64,000 nt of DNA from Anaerolineales bacterium (GTDB lineage Bacteria > Chloroflexota > Anaerolineae > Anaerolineales > Villigracilaceae). Positions within the stretch are counted from its first letter, which is position 1, and each line of letters begins with the position of its first letter. The DNA lies in contig JABFSL010000022.1 of the NCBI GenBank assembly GCA_013140605.1, positions 1 to 64,000 of the forward strand, in the 5' to 3' direction. The position numbers were made by a program, and so were the translations under genes. Positions 8,641-16,318 of this stretch are shown here, piece after piece. Under the pieces are notes generated by a model. The model saw only the letters and a list, made by a program, of their open reading frames with translations, had not been told where the DNA came from and did not search any database.

Positions 8641-9900
8641 CTAAATCGCATCCCTCGCCACGGGACAGGTCATGCAGTGACCGCCGCCGCGGCCTTTGCC
8701 GAGTTCGAAGCCGGGGATGGTGAGCACTTCCACGCCCGAGGCGCGCATTTTGGCAATGGTGTGCGTGTTGCGCTCGTAGGCAATGACCACGCCCGGTTCT
8801 ATGGCAACTGTGTTATTGGCATCGTCCCATTGTTCGCGCTCGCGTTGATATTGATCCCCGCCCGTTTCAACCACCTTTAACTTTTTCACTTTGAGTGCAT
8901 CCGCAACTGCGGAGAGGAAACTTTTCTCGCGTGTCACGTGGAAGTCACCGTGTTTTTTACCTGGGCGCAAACTGATGGCGCGGATTTGATCCACGACTTT
9001 TGGAAATAACGTCACCTTGTCATGATCGAGCATGGTGAAGACTGTATCAAGGTGCATGTGGGCGCGGTCTTTGGTCATGACGCAGGCAATGACACGCTCG
9101 GCGCTGCCGCTGGTGAAAAGTGAATCTGCGATCTGCTCGATCATGCTGCCCTGTGTGCGTTCAGACATGCCGATCAGCACAGTCCCTTTGCCAATGGGGA
9201 GCACGTCACCGCCTTCGAGCGCGGAGCGTCCAAAGTTTTGCACGTTGAATTCGCCGTCGGTTTCGTTGGGATACCAGAAGTGAAAGCCCGCATCCTTGAA
9301 CATGGGATGATATTTGTAAATGGCGAACATGTTCAAAGACTCACGTCTGCGGGCGGGCCAGTACATTGGGTTGGCTGATACACCGTCAAAGATCCAGCAG
9401 GAAGAGTCACGGGTGAAGAGTGTGTTAGGCAATGGAGGCAGGAGGAATGCGTTCATATCATTCAGTGCGGCGGCGTGCAGGGAGATGCGCGAATACTTCT
9501 TCCAGTTAAGGCCGGCCTCGGAAGCTGTCAGCCCGCCGATCAAGTGCTTCGAAAGCGAAGCAGGCTCAAGGTCAAGTAGGAAGCGGCGCACTTCATCCAC
9601 CAAAGCCCAGCCGACAGTGTATTCAGTCGCAACTTGATTGATGATCAAGTGCCGCGCTTCGTCGCTGGCTTTCAGAGTTTCGGCCAGCAGATCGTGTACA
9701 TAAAAGACTTCAACACCGCGTTCACGCATGACCTGTGTGAATTGGTCATGCTCCCATTGCGCGCGCTCGACCCATAGCACATCATCGAAAAGAAGTTCAT
9801 CGTGGTTCGAAGGAGTGAGCCGTTGAAGGCTCAACTCTGGACGATGGACGATTACCTTGCGAAGTTTTCCGACCTCAGAGTATACGCCGAATTTTGTCAT
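8641..9900 (-). CDS. arcA: arginine deiminase
   Basis: Hydrolyses arginine to citrulline and ammonium, the first step of the ADI pathway, in the cytoplasm. The 419 residues match the family throughout: [20 protein letters not shown] at the start, NTLFTRDSS (substrate-binding Asp165), [21 protein letters not shown] with the catalytic His/Asp, and the C-terminal GGGHCMTCP with nucleophile Cys409. AGGAGA is correctly spaced upstream. No ornithine carbamoyltransferase or carbamate kinase is nearby, so here it stands alone, converging on the nucleotidyltransferase gene with a 25-nt gap. Confidence 0.95.
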   Translation of the reverse strand: MTKFGVYSEVGKLRKVIVHRPELSLQRLTPSNHDELLFDDVLWVERAQWEHDQFTQVMRERGVEVFYVHDLLAETLKASDEARHLIINQVATEYTVGWALVDEVRRFLLDLEPASLSKHLIGGLTASEAGLNWKKYSRISLHAAALNDMNAFLLPPLPNTLFTRDSSCWIFDGVSANPMYWPARRRESLNMFAIYKYHPMFKDAGFHFWYPNETDGEFNVQNFGRSALEGGDVLPIGKGTVLIGMSERTQGSMIEQIADSLFTSGSAERVIACVMTKDRAHMHLDTVFTMLDHDKVTLFPKVVDQIRAISLRPGKKHGDFHVTREKSFLSAVADALKVKKLKVVETGGDQYQREREQWDDANNTVAIEPGVVIAYERNTHTIAKMRASGVEVLTIPGFELGKGRGGGHCMTCPVARDAI

Positions 9901-9986
9901 GGTTATCTCCTGTTTTGATCGTGACTATAGCATGACCGATTTGGAAATGCGACAGGCCATTTGTCCCAATTTGATTGGAATTCTTT

Positions 9987-9992
9987 TACAAT
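9987..9992 (+). promoter_or_regulatory. -10 box (TACAAT) six bases before an ATG
   Basis: TACAAT followed by ACTCGC and then the ATG of the YigZ-family gene. No ribosome-binding site fits, which again suggests a leaderless transcript. No good -35 was found. Confidence 0.4.
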
Positions 9993-9998
9993 ACTCGC

Positions 9999-10637
9999 AT
10001 GTCCAAAACGTACTCAGTCCCGCTCAACGAAATCCGCCGCGAACTTATGGTGGCGAACTCACGTTTCATTTCCACGCTCGCGCCTGCTTTTTCCATTGAC
10101 GAAGCCCGCGCGTTCATGGCACGCATCAAGCATGAGTTTGCAGATGCGTCGCATAATGTGCCTGTCTATATCATCGGCGGCGGGAATACGGTCACTGAAT
10201 ATTTTTCAGATGACGGCGAACCGTCTGGGACTTCGGGCAAGCCTGCGCTGGCTGTGATGCGCGGCAGCGGGCTTGGCGACGCGGTGTTGGTCATCACGCG
10301 TTATTTCGGCGGGACATTGCTCGGCACTGGCGGGTTGGTCAAAGCTTATACCGAATCCGCGCAGTTGGCCGTCAATGCGGTTGGGCGCGGACAAAGAGTC
10401 CCAGTTCATATTGCGTTAATCGCCCTGCCTTACAATTTATTGGAACGCTTGCGTCTTGTTGTGACTCGTCAACGCGGCGAAGTGTTGGGCGAGGATTTTG
10501 CCGCAGATATAACCATGACCGTCCGTTTGCCCGTGGACTCTTTTGAATCATTTCAAAACGACTTGAGGGAATTGTCGGCGGGAAAATTACAAGCTGAAGT
10601 GATCGAAACAAAAGAGATGATCGTGCCTATGGCATAA
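9999..10637 (+). CDS. YigZ/IMPACT family protein (UPF0029)
   Basis: A 212-residue cytosolic protein. The N-terminal UPF0029 domain shows RRELMVANSRFISTLAPA, the conserved SHNVPVYIIG, YFSDDGEPSGTSGKPAL, and VITRYFGGTLLGTGGLVKAY. The C-terminal domain resembles the EF-G-IV-like fold (DUF1949). Family members are linked to translation control and ribosome interaction, but their biochemical role is poorly defined. An ATG eight codons upstream overlaps the -10 box, so the MSKTYSVPL start was chosen. It is a single gene, divergent from arcA. Confidence 0.9.
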   Translation: MSKTYSVPLNEIRRELMVANSRFISTLAPAFSIDEARAFMARIKHEFADASHNVPVYIIGGGNTVTEYFSDDGEPSGTSGKPALAVMRGSGLGDAVLVITRYFGGTLLGTGGLVKAYTESAQLAVNAVGRGQRVPVHIALIALPYNLLERLRLVVTRQRGEVLGEDFAADITMTVRLPVDSFESFQNDLRELSAGKLQAEVIETKEMIVPMA

Positions 10638-10675
10638 TCAAAATCTTTTTTCTCCACCGTTCATCTCAAAAATTG

Positions 10676-10823
10676 ATGTCGTTGCGAGCCGCCGCTCTTG
10701 CTTTTAGGCGGCGTGGCAATCTCCTCTTGAGGTGAAATATTCTGTAAAATAAAGATTGCTCACCTGCACTGCAACAAACGCAGTGCGGCGCAAGTGTCGG
10801 CATAAACCGCCTCGCAACGACAT
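10676..10823. repeat. 148-bp element with perfect 13-bp terminal inverted repeats
   Basis: Begins ATGTCGTTGCGAG and ends CTCGCAACGACAT. Internal short pairs (GGCGGCG, CAATCTCCT, GATTGCTCACC) match the style of the elements at 27778-27897 and near 33200-33374. No ORF and no target-site duplication was identified. It looks like a MITE- or REP-type element. Confidence 0.65.
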
Positions 10824-10853
10824 TTGTACGGTAGAGAAAATCTTTATCGTCTT

Positions 10854-10880
10854 TTTACAAGTTCTTCATATTCCCACCGC
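10854..10880 (+). promoter_or_regulatory. shared regulatory box, copy A
   Basis: TTTACAAG then TTCTTCATATTCCCACCGC lies about 70 nt before the first DUF4405 start. It resembles boxes at 11780-11809, 14933-14961 and 15508-15540. Possible binding site of the adjacent OmpR-type regulator (inference). Confidence 0.4.
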
Positions 10881-10948
10881 AATTCCATCACCTGAAATAT
10901 TCTCCTTGCGCCTAGAATACTGGCTATCAATATAGTCAAGGAGAAAAA

Positions 10949-11455
10949 ATGTCGAAAACAAATCGTACAAAATTATTACTGGATATTGGCACCTTCGTTG
11001 CTTTTCTGGTTGCCATGGATCCGCGCACAAGTGGTATCGCAATTCACGAATGGCTGGCTACTGCTCTGGGTGCGACCATCGTTGTCCACCTGCTCTTGAA
11101 TTGGAATTGGATCGTTGAAATAACAAAACGCCTGTTTGCCAAAGGCAAAGGCTTGAACGGCGCGCGCACGAATTACATTCTCAACTGGCTTTTATTCATT
11201 GACGGTATCTTGATCATGCTTTCAGGAATTATGATCTCTGAGTCTGTTGTCCCAGCTTTTGGGCTGACCCTGCCGATGAATTTTGCCTGGCGCAGCCTGC
11301 ATGACTTGTCTGCGAATATTTCACTGCTATTAATGGGCTTGCATCTCACCCTGCACTGGAATTGGATCGTAAACACATTCAAGCGCATATTCAGCCGCCG
11401 CGAATCACGGCCTGTAACGGTGCTCGCCATGGAAAGCAAAGAGGTGAAGGCATGA
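10949..11455 (+). CDS. DUF4405 protein (four-helix, histidine-rich, cytochrome-b-like), copy 1
   Basis: A 168-residue membrane protein with four predicted helices. It has an internal pseudo-repeat: HEW...HLLLNWNWIV (H33, H47) and HDLSAN...HLTLHWNWIV (H118, H132, plus H136). Each half therefore offers two histidines 14 residues apart, the spacing expected for bis-histidine haem b between helices. Pfam DUF4405 is associated with extracytosolic flavin/haem redox systems; haem binding here is inferred. AAGGAG precedes the ATG. Its stop overlaps the start of the next gene (ATGA), so the two are coupled. A second, very similar cassette follows. Confidence 0.85.
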   Translation: MSKTNRTKLLLDIGTFVAFLVAMDPRTSGIAIHEWLATALGATIVVHLLLNWNWIVEITKRLFAKGKGLNGARTNYILNWLLFIDGILIMLSGIMISESVVPAFGLTLPMNFAWRSLHDLSANISLLLMGLHLTLHWNWIVNTFKRIFSRRESRPVTVLAMESKEVKA

Positions 11456-11727
11456 CCACTCTTTATCGAATTCTGATCATCCTTGTTGTAGCTACGATCA
11501 TTGGCGGAGCGATCTACATGGCGGTCGGCGGAGGAAGTTCTGTGGGCCAACAATCAGCGCCAATACGATCACGCGATCAACCCCGACCCGAGGGTGGGGA
11601 AGGCCGCGAAGAAGGGGAGTTGCCCTTCGGCATTCTCAAGAGCCTGGTGATCATGTCCGTTGCGAGTGGGGTCTATCTGGCGGGTAACAAGCTGTTCAGT
11701 AATAAGCCGAAACCTGTATTTGCATAA
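11452..11727 (+). CDS. small two-helix membrane partner of DUF4405, copy 1
   Basis: A 91-residue protein with an N-terminal helix (LYRILIILVVATIIGGAIYM), a polar loop rich in Gly, Glu, Arg and Pro (RSRDQPRPEGGEGREEGELP) and a second helix (LKSLVIMSVASGVYLAGN). It overlaps the preceding stop by 4 nt. The same layout recurs downstream at 12379-12759 and in a longer form at 15043-15462. No known domain was recognised. Its constant pairing with DUF4405 suggests a subunit or assembly partner. Confidence 0.75.
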   Translation: MTTLYRILIILVVATIIGGAIYMAVGGGSSVGQQSAPIRSRDQPRPEGGEGREEGELPFGILKSLVIMSVASGVYLAGNKLFSNKPKPVFA

Positions 11728-11732
11728 TTGTC

Positions 11733-11771
11733 ATCATCCCAAATCTTATTTCAGATTTGGGATGATTTTTT
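11733..11771 (+). terminator. terminator between the two DUF4405 cassettes
   Basis: A 14-bp stem (ATCATCCCAAATCT and its complement), a 6-nt loop, and a T run. It separates the two cassettes into independent transcripts. Confidence 0.8.
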
Positions 11772-11779
11772 ACAAAACC

Positions 11780-11809
11780 TTCACAATTTATCCGCATTAT
11801 TCCCACCAC
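11780..11809 (+). promoter_or_regulatory. shared regulatory box, copy B
   Basis: TTCACAATTTATCCG then CATTATTCCCACCAC lies about 55 nt before the second DUF4405 start, directly after the terminator. It shares CAT-ATTCCCACC-C with copy A. Confidence 0.4.
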
Positions 11810-11863
11810 GAAAATCAACAAACACATAGAATTGCACGATTACTTTCTAACAATGGAGAGACC

Positions 11864-12382
11864 ATGACCGATGAAGTTATAAAGAATACCCCTGTCCAGA
11901 CCAAAACCAAACTTTGGCTGGACATCATTATTTTTGCTGCATTTCTTGTGACAATGGATCCACGTTCGAGCGGGATCGCAATTCACGAATGGTTGAGCCT
12001 GTCGCTGCTTGCGGCCTTGACCCTGCACCTGCTCCTAAGCTGGGATTGGATCATTAACATCTCACAGCGTTTTATGGGCAAGCTGGGGACTCAAAACCGC
12101 ATCAACTATATCTTGAACTGGCTGCTGTTCATTGACGGGACTCTGCTGATCGTTTCGGGTGTGATGATCTCGGAAGTGGCGATGCCGTTTTTAGGAATCA
12201 GACTTCCCGAAGGCTTTGCGTGGCGCCGACTGCATGACATGTCTGCAAATTTTGGGCTGTTGATGCTTGGCCTGCATACCGCTTTGCATTGGAATTGGAT
12301 CGTCACCACATTCAGCCGATACTTGATCCAGCCAGTGGTGAGATTATTCTCCGCGAAATCAAAGAAGGATGCGGCTGTATGA
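11864..12382 (+). CDS. DUF4405 protein (four-helix, histidine-rich, cytochrome-b-like), copy 2
   Basis: A 172-residue paralogue of the gene at 10949. It is nearly identical in the key parts: MDPRSSGIAIHEWL, HLLLSWDWI, INYILNWLLFIDGTLLIVSG, RRLHDMSAN, HTALHWNWIV. Histidines 41, 55, 124, 138 and 142 keep the 14-residue spacing. GGAGAG precedes the ATG; longer upstream starts run through the terminator and were rejected. It is coupled by an ATGA overlap to its own small partner. Tandem duplication followed by divergence of the partner loop is the simplest history. Confidence 0.85.
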   Translation: MTDEVIKNTPVQTKTKLWLDIIIFAAFLVTMDPRSSGIAIHEWLSLSLLAALTLHLLLSWDWIINISQRFMGKLGTQNRINYILNWLLFIDGTLLIVSGVMISEVAMPFLGIRLPEGFAWRRLHDMSANFGLLMLGLHTALHWNWIVTTFSRYLIQPVVRLFSAKSKKDAAV

Positions 12383-12759
12383 AAACACTCGGACGCATTT
12401 TAATTATCCTTGTGGTATTTGCCGCGCTCTCGGGGCTGATGGTGGTTGGCGTCAACGCCCTCGGATTGAGTGTTTCAAACTTTCGCGGCGAAGGCGGAGA
12501 GTTTCGGCCTGGCGGTGATGGAGAAGGCTTTCCTCCACCTAGCTTTAGACCCGACGGTGATGACGGCGGTTTCAGACCTGAAGGATTTGAAGAGCGCGGT
12601 GAACGCGGCGAGAGGCGGGGCGGCGTTGCAGGCATGATGTTTGGCGCGATCAAAAATATTTTCGTGATCGCCTTGTTGGTGACTGTGATCGTTTGGCCGA
12701 AGAGTATTGCAAGGAGTAAGAGAAAAAACGGCGCAGTGAAATCTGCGGTTACTGAATAA
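12379..12759 (+). CDS. small two-helix membrane partner of DUF4405, copy 2, with Gly/Asp-rich loop
   Basis: A 126-residue protein. The N-terminal helix LGRILIILVVFAALSGLMVV resembles copy 1. The loop is longer and dominated by Gly, Asp, Glu, Phe and Pro in loose repeats (FRPGGDGEGF, FRPDGDDGGF, FRPEGFEERG), and a second helix (IKNIFVIALLVTVIVW) is followed by a basic tail. The repeated F-R-P-x-G-D/E pattern in an acidic extracytoplasmic loop could bind a metal or form a low-complexity spacer; neither is proven. Confidence 0.75.
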   Translation: MKTLGRILIILVVFAALSGLMVVGVNALGLSVSNFRGEGGEFRPGGDGEGFPPPSFRPDGDDGGFRPEGFEERGERGERRGGVAGMMFGAIKNIFVIALLVTVIVWPKSIARSKRKNGAVKSAVTE

Positions 12760-12760
12760 A

Positions 12761-12797
12761 AAACACATCCGCGAAATCATTTTCGCGGATGTGTTTT
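12761..12797. terminator. strong bidirectional hairpin terminator
   Basis: A 16-bp stem (AAACACATCCGCGAAA and complement), a TCAT loop and a T run. Ends the second DUF4405 cassette. Confidence 0.85.
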
Positions 12798-12807
12798 TAA
12801 GATAATT

Positions 12808-12854
12808 CTCTGGAGTGCATCAGCTTGCTGATGCACTAACAATTTTATCCAGAG
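12808..12854. repeat. nested hairpin at the end of the histidine kinase gene
   Basis: An inner 11-bp stem (AGTGCATCAGC with GCTGATGCACT) sits inside an outer CTCTGGA/TCCAGAG pair and ends just before the kinase stop codon. It can serve as the kinase terminator. The inner GCATCAGC-GCTGATGC motif looks like a dispersed palindrome. Confidence 0.55.
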
Positions 12855-14195
12855 TTATTTTACCAACGGCAGAACGATGCTCACTTTTAACCCCTGTCCA
12901 GTTTTACTCTCAGCCCAAATTTTTCCCTTGTGCATCTCGATGATGGATTTGGCAATCGCCAGTCCCAGACCAGAGCCGCCATCATTGCGGTTGCGGGCTT
13001 CATCTGCGCGGTAGAAGCGGTCAAAGAGATGAGCGGCCTCATCGGGTGTGACTCCCTGTCCGCTGTCTTGAATGATGATCTCAATTTGGTCGTTATTCAG
13101 CCTGGCTGAAATATCCACGCGGCCGTTCTCGGGTGTGTAGCGCAGCGCGTTGTCGAGAATATTCGTCACCACCTGCGAGAAGCGGATCGGGTCAAGATTC
13201 GCTGTCAGGATGGCAGAAGCAGGCTGAAGGTTAAGCGCGATCCGCTTTTGGTTGAAGGGTGTCAGGTAATGGGTTTGGATATCGCCCAATAGTTTGTTCA
13301 CATCCACAGGCTGGAAATCCGCAGAGAGTTCGCCCGCATCGGCCAGCGACAAAGTCCGCAGGTCGTTGACGAGTTGTTCGAGGCGCTCGGCTTCTTCGCG
13401 AATGATCTCGAAATTTTCAGCGGACGGAGGCAGTACGCCATCATGCACGGCTTCGGCGTGACCGATAATGAGGCTGAGCGGTGTGCGAAGTTCGTGCGCA
13501 ATGTCGGCGGTCATTTGTTTGCGGAGATTGAATGAGCGCGCGAGATCGTTGTTCATTTTATTGAAGGAGGAGGCGAGTTCGCCGATCTCATCCCGCGAGC
13601 GGACAGGAACCTGCTGACCGAAATTACCCTCCGCCATTTTATGCGTGGCGGAGGTCAACTCGCGGATGGGGCGGGTGATGGTGCGCGAAAGAATGGCGCC
13701 AAGAATGAGCGCGAGGATGACTGTGCCGACTCCGCTCAGAAAAATGGAGTTGTTGATGCGATGAATGAATTCATCCTCCATTGGATTTTTATCGGGCGCG
13801 CTGTCGAAGAGCAGGATGCCAACCGTTTCATTTTCCACTTTGATCTGCGTGCCCTTCTCGAGCAAATCTGCGCTGACGGTTTCTCCAAATACATATCTCA
13901 AGCCTGGCACCAGGATGATCCCGTTCGAATCAGCGATCGAGAAAAATAAGGGGCGGACTTCGCCCGGCTTGGAATGATTCGAATCATAGACGGTATAGAT
14001 GCCTTCGATGCCGTACCATGATCGGTTTGTTTCATAATATTTTATAAGCTCTTCCACAAGCTCGGTCTTGTAACGGTCATTGACAAAGTTTTCAAATTCA
14101 CGGTTGGTGGCAACGCGTGTGAATGCGACGATGATCCCGGTGCTGAATAAACTGATAAGAAGAAATGCGAGAATTAATTTGGTGGTAAGTTTCAT
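12855..14195 (-). CDS. two-component sensor histidine kinase (HAMP, HisKA, HATPase)
   Basis: A 446-residue inner-membrane sensor. Helix 1 is near residues 5-25, an extracytoplasmic region of about 120 residues follows, helix 2 (FLSGVGTVILALILGAIL) leads into HAMP (RTITRPIRELTSATHKMAEG), then HisKA with the phosphorylated His in DIAHELRTPLS and an HATPase domain (N box NILDNALRYTPENG, G boxes DSGQGV and GGSGLGLAI). It resembles BaeS-type kinases. A TTG two codons upstream overlaps the regulator stop; the ATG with AAAGG before it is preferred. The regulator gene is 2 nt upstream. It probably responds to envelope or redox stress through the neighbouring membrane proteins, by context only. Confidence 0.9.
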   Translation of the reverse strand: MKLTTKLILAFLLISLFSTGIIVAFTRVATNREFENFVNDRYKTELVEELIKYYETNRSWYGIEGIYTVYDSNHSKPGEVRPLFFSIADSNGIILVPGLRYVFGETVSADLLEKGTQIKVENETVGILLFDSAPDKNPMEDEFIHRINNSIFLSGVGTVILALILGAILSRTITRPIRELTSATHKMAEGNFGQQVPVRSRDEIGELASSFNKMNNDLARSFNLRKQMTADIAHELRTPLSLIIGHAEAVHDGVLPPSAENFEIIREEAERLEQLVNDLRTLSLADAGELSADFQPVDVNKLLGDIQTHYLTPFNQKRIALNLQPASAILTANLDPIRFSQVVTNILDNALRYTPENGRVDISARLNNDQIEIIIQDSGQGVTPDEAAHLFDRFYRADEARNRNDGGSGLGLAIAKSIIEMHKGKIWAESKTGQGLKVSIVLPLVK

Positions 14196-14197
14196 TC

Positions 14198-14881
14198 TCA
14201 ACCTTTGTTGAGGCGATACCCAACGCCGTACATTGTTTCAATGTAATGCGGCTTGCGCGGGTCGGCTTCGATCTTGGCGCGCAGGTTCTTGATGTGCGTG
14301 TCAATCGTGCGTTCATAGCCTTCATAACGAACCCCTTGAATTACATCCAGCAGATCAAGGCGTGAATACACCCGCCCAGGCGTGGACATGAGCGCGGCTA
14401 AAAGATCAAACTCAGAAGGAGTTAAGTCCACAGAGCGGTTTGCCACCTGTACTTCGCGGCTGTCACGGTCGAGCATAATGTCCAGTACGCGCAGAGTTTT
14501 GCCTGTGGCTTCAGATTTCCCAGCGCGCCTTAACACGTTGCGTACACGCGCCATGAGTTCGCGCGGCTTGAAAGGCTTGGTCACATAATCATCCGCGCCG
14601 AGTTCGAGACCGATGATCTTGTCGTCATCCTCCACCTTGGCGGTCAGCATGATGATGGGCGTGTCACTCTCGGCACGATGCGCGCGCATAAAATCATACC
14701 CGTTCATTTCGGGCATCATAATGTCCAGAATGATCAGGTCGGGTTTTTCTTTTTGCGCGAGAGGCAGCGCGTCTTTGCCGTTATAGGCAGTGACAACACG
14801 ATAGCCCTCCTGCGCAAGATAACTTTGCACCAGAGAGACCAGTCTTTTTTCATCGTCAACGATCAGGATTGTTTGAGGCAT
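14198..14881 (-). CDS. OmpR/PhoB-family response regulator
   Basis: A 227-residue DNA-binding regulator. The receiver domain has acidic pocket DD (9-10), phospho-acceptor Asp53 in ILDIMMPEMNG, the switch Thr in IIMLTAK and Lys in YVTKPFKP. The C-terminal winged helix reads VDLTPSEFDLLAALMSTPGRV, TIDTHIKNLRAKIE and YGVGYRL. The start MPQTILIVDD was chosen because upstream codons are not receiver-like. It is the first gene of the operon with its kinase. Related sequence boxes upstream of it and upstream of three nearby membrane genes suggest autoregulation plus a local regulon. Confidence 0.93.
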   Translation of the reverse strand: MPQTILIVDDEKRLVSLVQSYLAQEGYRVVTAYNGKDALPLAQKEKPDLIILDIMMPEMNGYDFMRAHRAESDTPIIMLTAKVEDDDKIIGLELGADDYVTKPFKPRELMARVRNVLRRAGKSEATGKTLRVLDIMLDRDSREVQVANRSVDLTPSEFDLLAALMSTPGRVYSRLDLLDVIQGVRYEGYERTIDTHIKNLRAKIEADPRKPHYIETMYGVGYRLNKG

Positions 14882-14932
14882 ATTTTTCTTCTTATGGTTT
14901 GATTTTTCAATTGAATTATGCCACACTGCGGG

Positions 14933-14961
14933 GCGGTAAGGGTATGAAGAAATTATGTGGA
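14933..14961 (-). promoter_or_regulatory. shared regulatory box, copy C
   Basis: On the minus strand, CCACATAATTTCTTCA then TACCCTTACCGC, about 50-80 nt before the response regulator start. It matches copy A through TTCTTCATA and ACCGC, and copy D through CCACA-AATT-CTTCA. Confidence 0.4.
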
Positions 14962-14986
14962 ATTTTTACACTGATGGGATTTCGGT

Positions 14987-15018
14987 AAAAAAGCATCCGC
15001 CTCTTTCGAAGCGGACGC
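14987..15018 (-). terminator. terminator of the small membrane protein gene
   Basis: On the minus strand an 8-bp GC-rich stem (GCGTCCGC paired with GCGGATGC, one G-T pair) is followed by TTTTTT. It lies just downstream of the gene ending at 15043. Confidence 0.7.
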
Positions 15019-15042
15019 CTGATTCTGATCAACTGGTTTTCA

Positions 15043-15462
15043 CTACTCTGCTTCTTTTTTCTCCTCAACTTCCACGCTGGGAGTTTCACTTGTTACAGCG
15101 GCAGGCGCTGTGACTCGGGTGAGTCTCCATCCGCTCTTTTGGACAAGTTTATAGCCGCCCCAGAGCAGTAATCCCAACACTGCAAGACGGATGAGGCCGA
15201 AGATGGGCGAGAAGAATGATCTGCCGCCGCGATCAAATCCGCGGTCATGAAATCCCATACCGCCAAATTCACGGTCGTGGAAATTGCGGTCCTGCATACC
15301 AAATCCGTGACCAAAGGCTGGCCCCGCGCCGTTCATCATGGGATGCGCAAATTCGCTGTTTTGTGTTGTCCCAATGCGGAAGCCGACAGCGCCCACGGCG
15401 GCCAGAACGATCAATGTGAGCAGAATGCCCAATGTGTAGGTAAACCATTTTTTATTTTTCAT
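15043..15462 (-). CDS. small membrane protein with Gly/His/Phe/Asp-rich loop
   Basis: A 139-residue protein with an N-terminal helix (FTYTLGILLTLIVLAAVGAVGF), a middle region rich in G, F, H, D and M (FGHGFGMQDRNFHDREFGG, then GFHDRGFDRGG) and a second helix (IRLAVLGLLLWGGYKLV) before an acidic tail. The His/Met/Asp-rich loop could bind copper or another metal. The layout is like the DUF4405 partner proteins, and a related upstream box links it to the same regulon. No named family was recognised. GGAGAAA precedes the ATG. Confidence 0.75.
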   Translation of the reverse strand: MKNKKWFTYTLGILLTLIVLAAVGAVGFRIGTTQNSEFAHPMMNGAGPAFGHGFGMQDRNFHDREFGGMGFHDRGFDRGGRSFFSPIFGLIRLAVLGLLLWGGYKLVQKSGWRLTRVTAPAAVTSETPSVEVEEKKEAE

Positions 15463-15507
15463 ATTTTCTCCAATGGATAATAAGTTTGTTGATCTAATTG
15501 TCCCACC

Positions 15508-15540
15508 TGGGAATTATGTCGCAGTGAAGGAATTGTGTGG
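15508..15540 (-). promoter_or_regulatory. shared regulatory box, copy D
   Basis: On the minus strand, CCACACAATTCCTTCA is 14 of 16 identical to copy C, and ACATAATTCCC repeats part of it about 19 nt on. It precedes the small membrane protein gene by about 45-75 nt. Confidence 0.4.
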
Positions 15541-15657
15541 AGAATGTGTGCCCGGTCAAATTTTAACAGCTTGTTGCCTTTGAAAATTATTTATGATAAG
15601 ATGATTTTTAAGAATCACTTTGTGCTATCCAGCCGTCAAATTGAAAACGAGGTAACC

Positions 15658-16251
15658 ATGTCAGCTTCGCTCTTGTCAGTTGTTGTGCTTGTTCTGCTCG
15701 TGTTGGTGATCTTGATCGTATTTCTTTTTAGAAAGTCTCCGTCAGGCGCGGATGGAGAGGTCAAAGGAAGGGATATTACAGAAGACCCAAACAGCCCTTT
15801 GAGAAAATGGGATTGCAGCCGCGATAACCGCCAGATTATTTTCTCAGACGTTCCCCTCGGACTAACGCCTTATCTTGTTCCATTCAACAAGGAGGCATTG
15901 GAAGCGCAGCCCAGGGAAGGATTTGAAGTTTTGATTTCCATTGCCGCCGACGTTAGATTTCGTGATGGCTCTTCCAGGGAGATAGACAACTTTAAATCCC
16001 CAGTTACTTTGTGGATGAGTTATAACGCGCGGGACCTTGCGAGATTGGAAGAGAATAAATATACAATTGACGATCTTGTCCCCGTGAAAATTGTCCCCGG
16101 CGCGACGAATTGGAGACCTTTTTCTGGTAAAAAAATTGATTACTCAAAAATGAAGCGTAACGAAAATGGTGATTTTGGCGGAGTATCCATCACCGTTGAT
16201 TCTTGGGGCGACCCGCCAATGGGCTGGGGAACCCCAAGGTCGTCATCGTAG
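15658..16251 (+). CDS. membrane-anchored protein of unknown function
   Basis: A 197-residue protein with one strongly hydrophobic N-terminal helix (LLSVVVLVLLVLVILIVFLF) followed by a polar linker and a soluble domain of about 140 residues containing RKWDCSRDNRQIIFSDVPLG and DSWGDPPMGWG. It probably faces the cytoplasm or the cell exterior on a single anchor. Nothing catalytic was recognised. The start with GAGG upstream is preferred over an ATG 41 codons earlier. It is divergent from the gene at 15043. Confidence 0.75.
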   Translation: MSASLLSVVVLVLLVLVILIVFLFRKSPSGADGEVKGRDITEDPNSPLRKWDCSRDNRQIIFSDVPLGLTPYLVPFNKEALEAQPREGFEVLISIAADVRFRDGSSREIDNFKSPVTLWMSYNARDLARLEENKYTIDDLVPVKIVPGATNWRPFSGKKIDYSKMKRNENGDFGGVSITVDSWGDPPMGWGTPRSSS

Positions 16252-16265
16252 ATATCAAATCTAAA

Positions 16266-16305
16266 CAAAACGCGTGTCAGATTAAATAGTCTGACGCGCG
16301 TTTTT
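16266..16305. terminator. bidirectional terminator
   Basis: A 14-bp stem (AAACGCGTGTCAGA with TCTGACGCGCGTTT, one G-T pair), an 8-nt loop and a T run, between convergent genes. Confidence 0.85.
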
Positions 16306-16318
16306 GTTTATGTATTGG

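Larger units (their letters stand above)
10638..10948. other. 311-base gap with an inverted-repeat element and the promoter of the DUF4405 cassette
   Basis: No coding potential was recognised. The first half is filled by an element with 13-bp ends. The second half holds a TTCTTCATA box and an AAGGAG ribosome-binding site ahead of the first DUF4405 gene. Confidence 0.6.

Noticed and set aside
12855-14201. TTG start for the histidine kinase overlapping the regulator stop.
   Set aside because: An ATG two codons later has AAAGG at good spacing and gives the same protein core; the TTG is possible but less likely.
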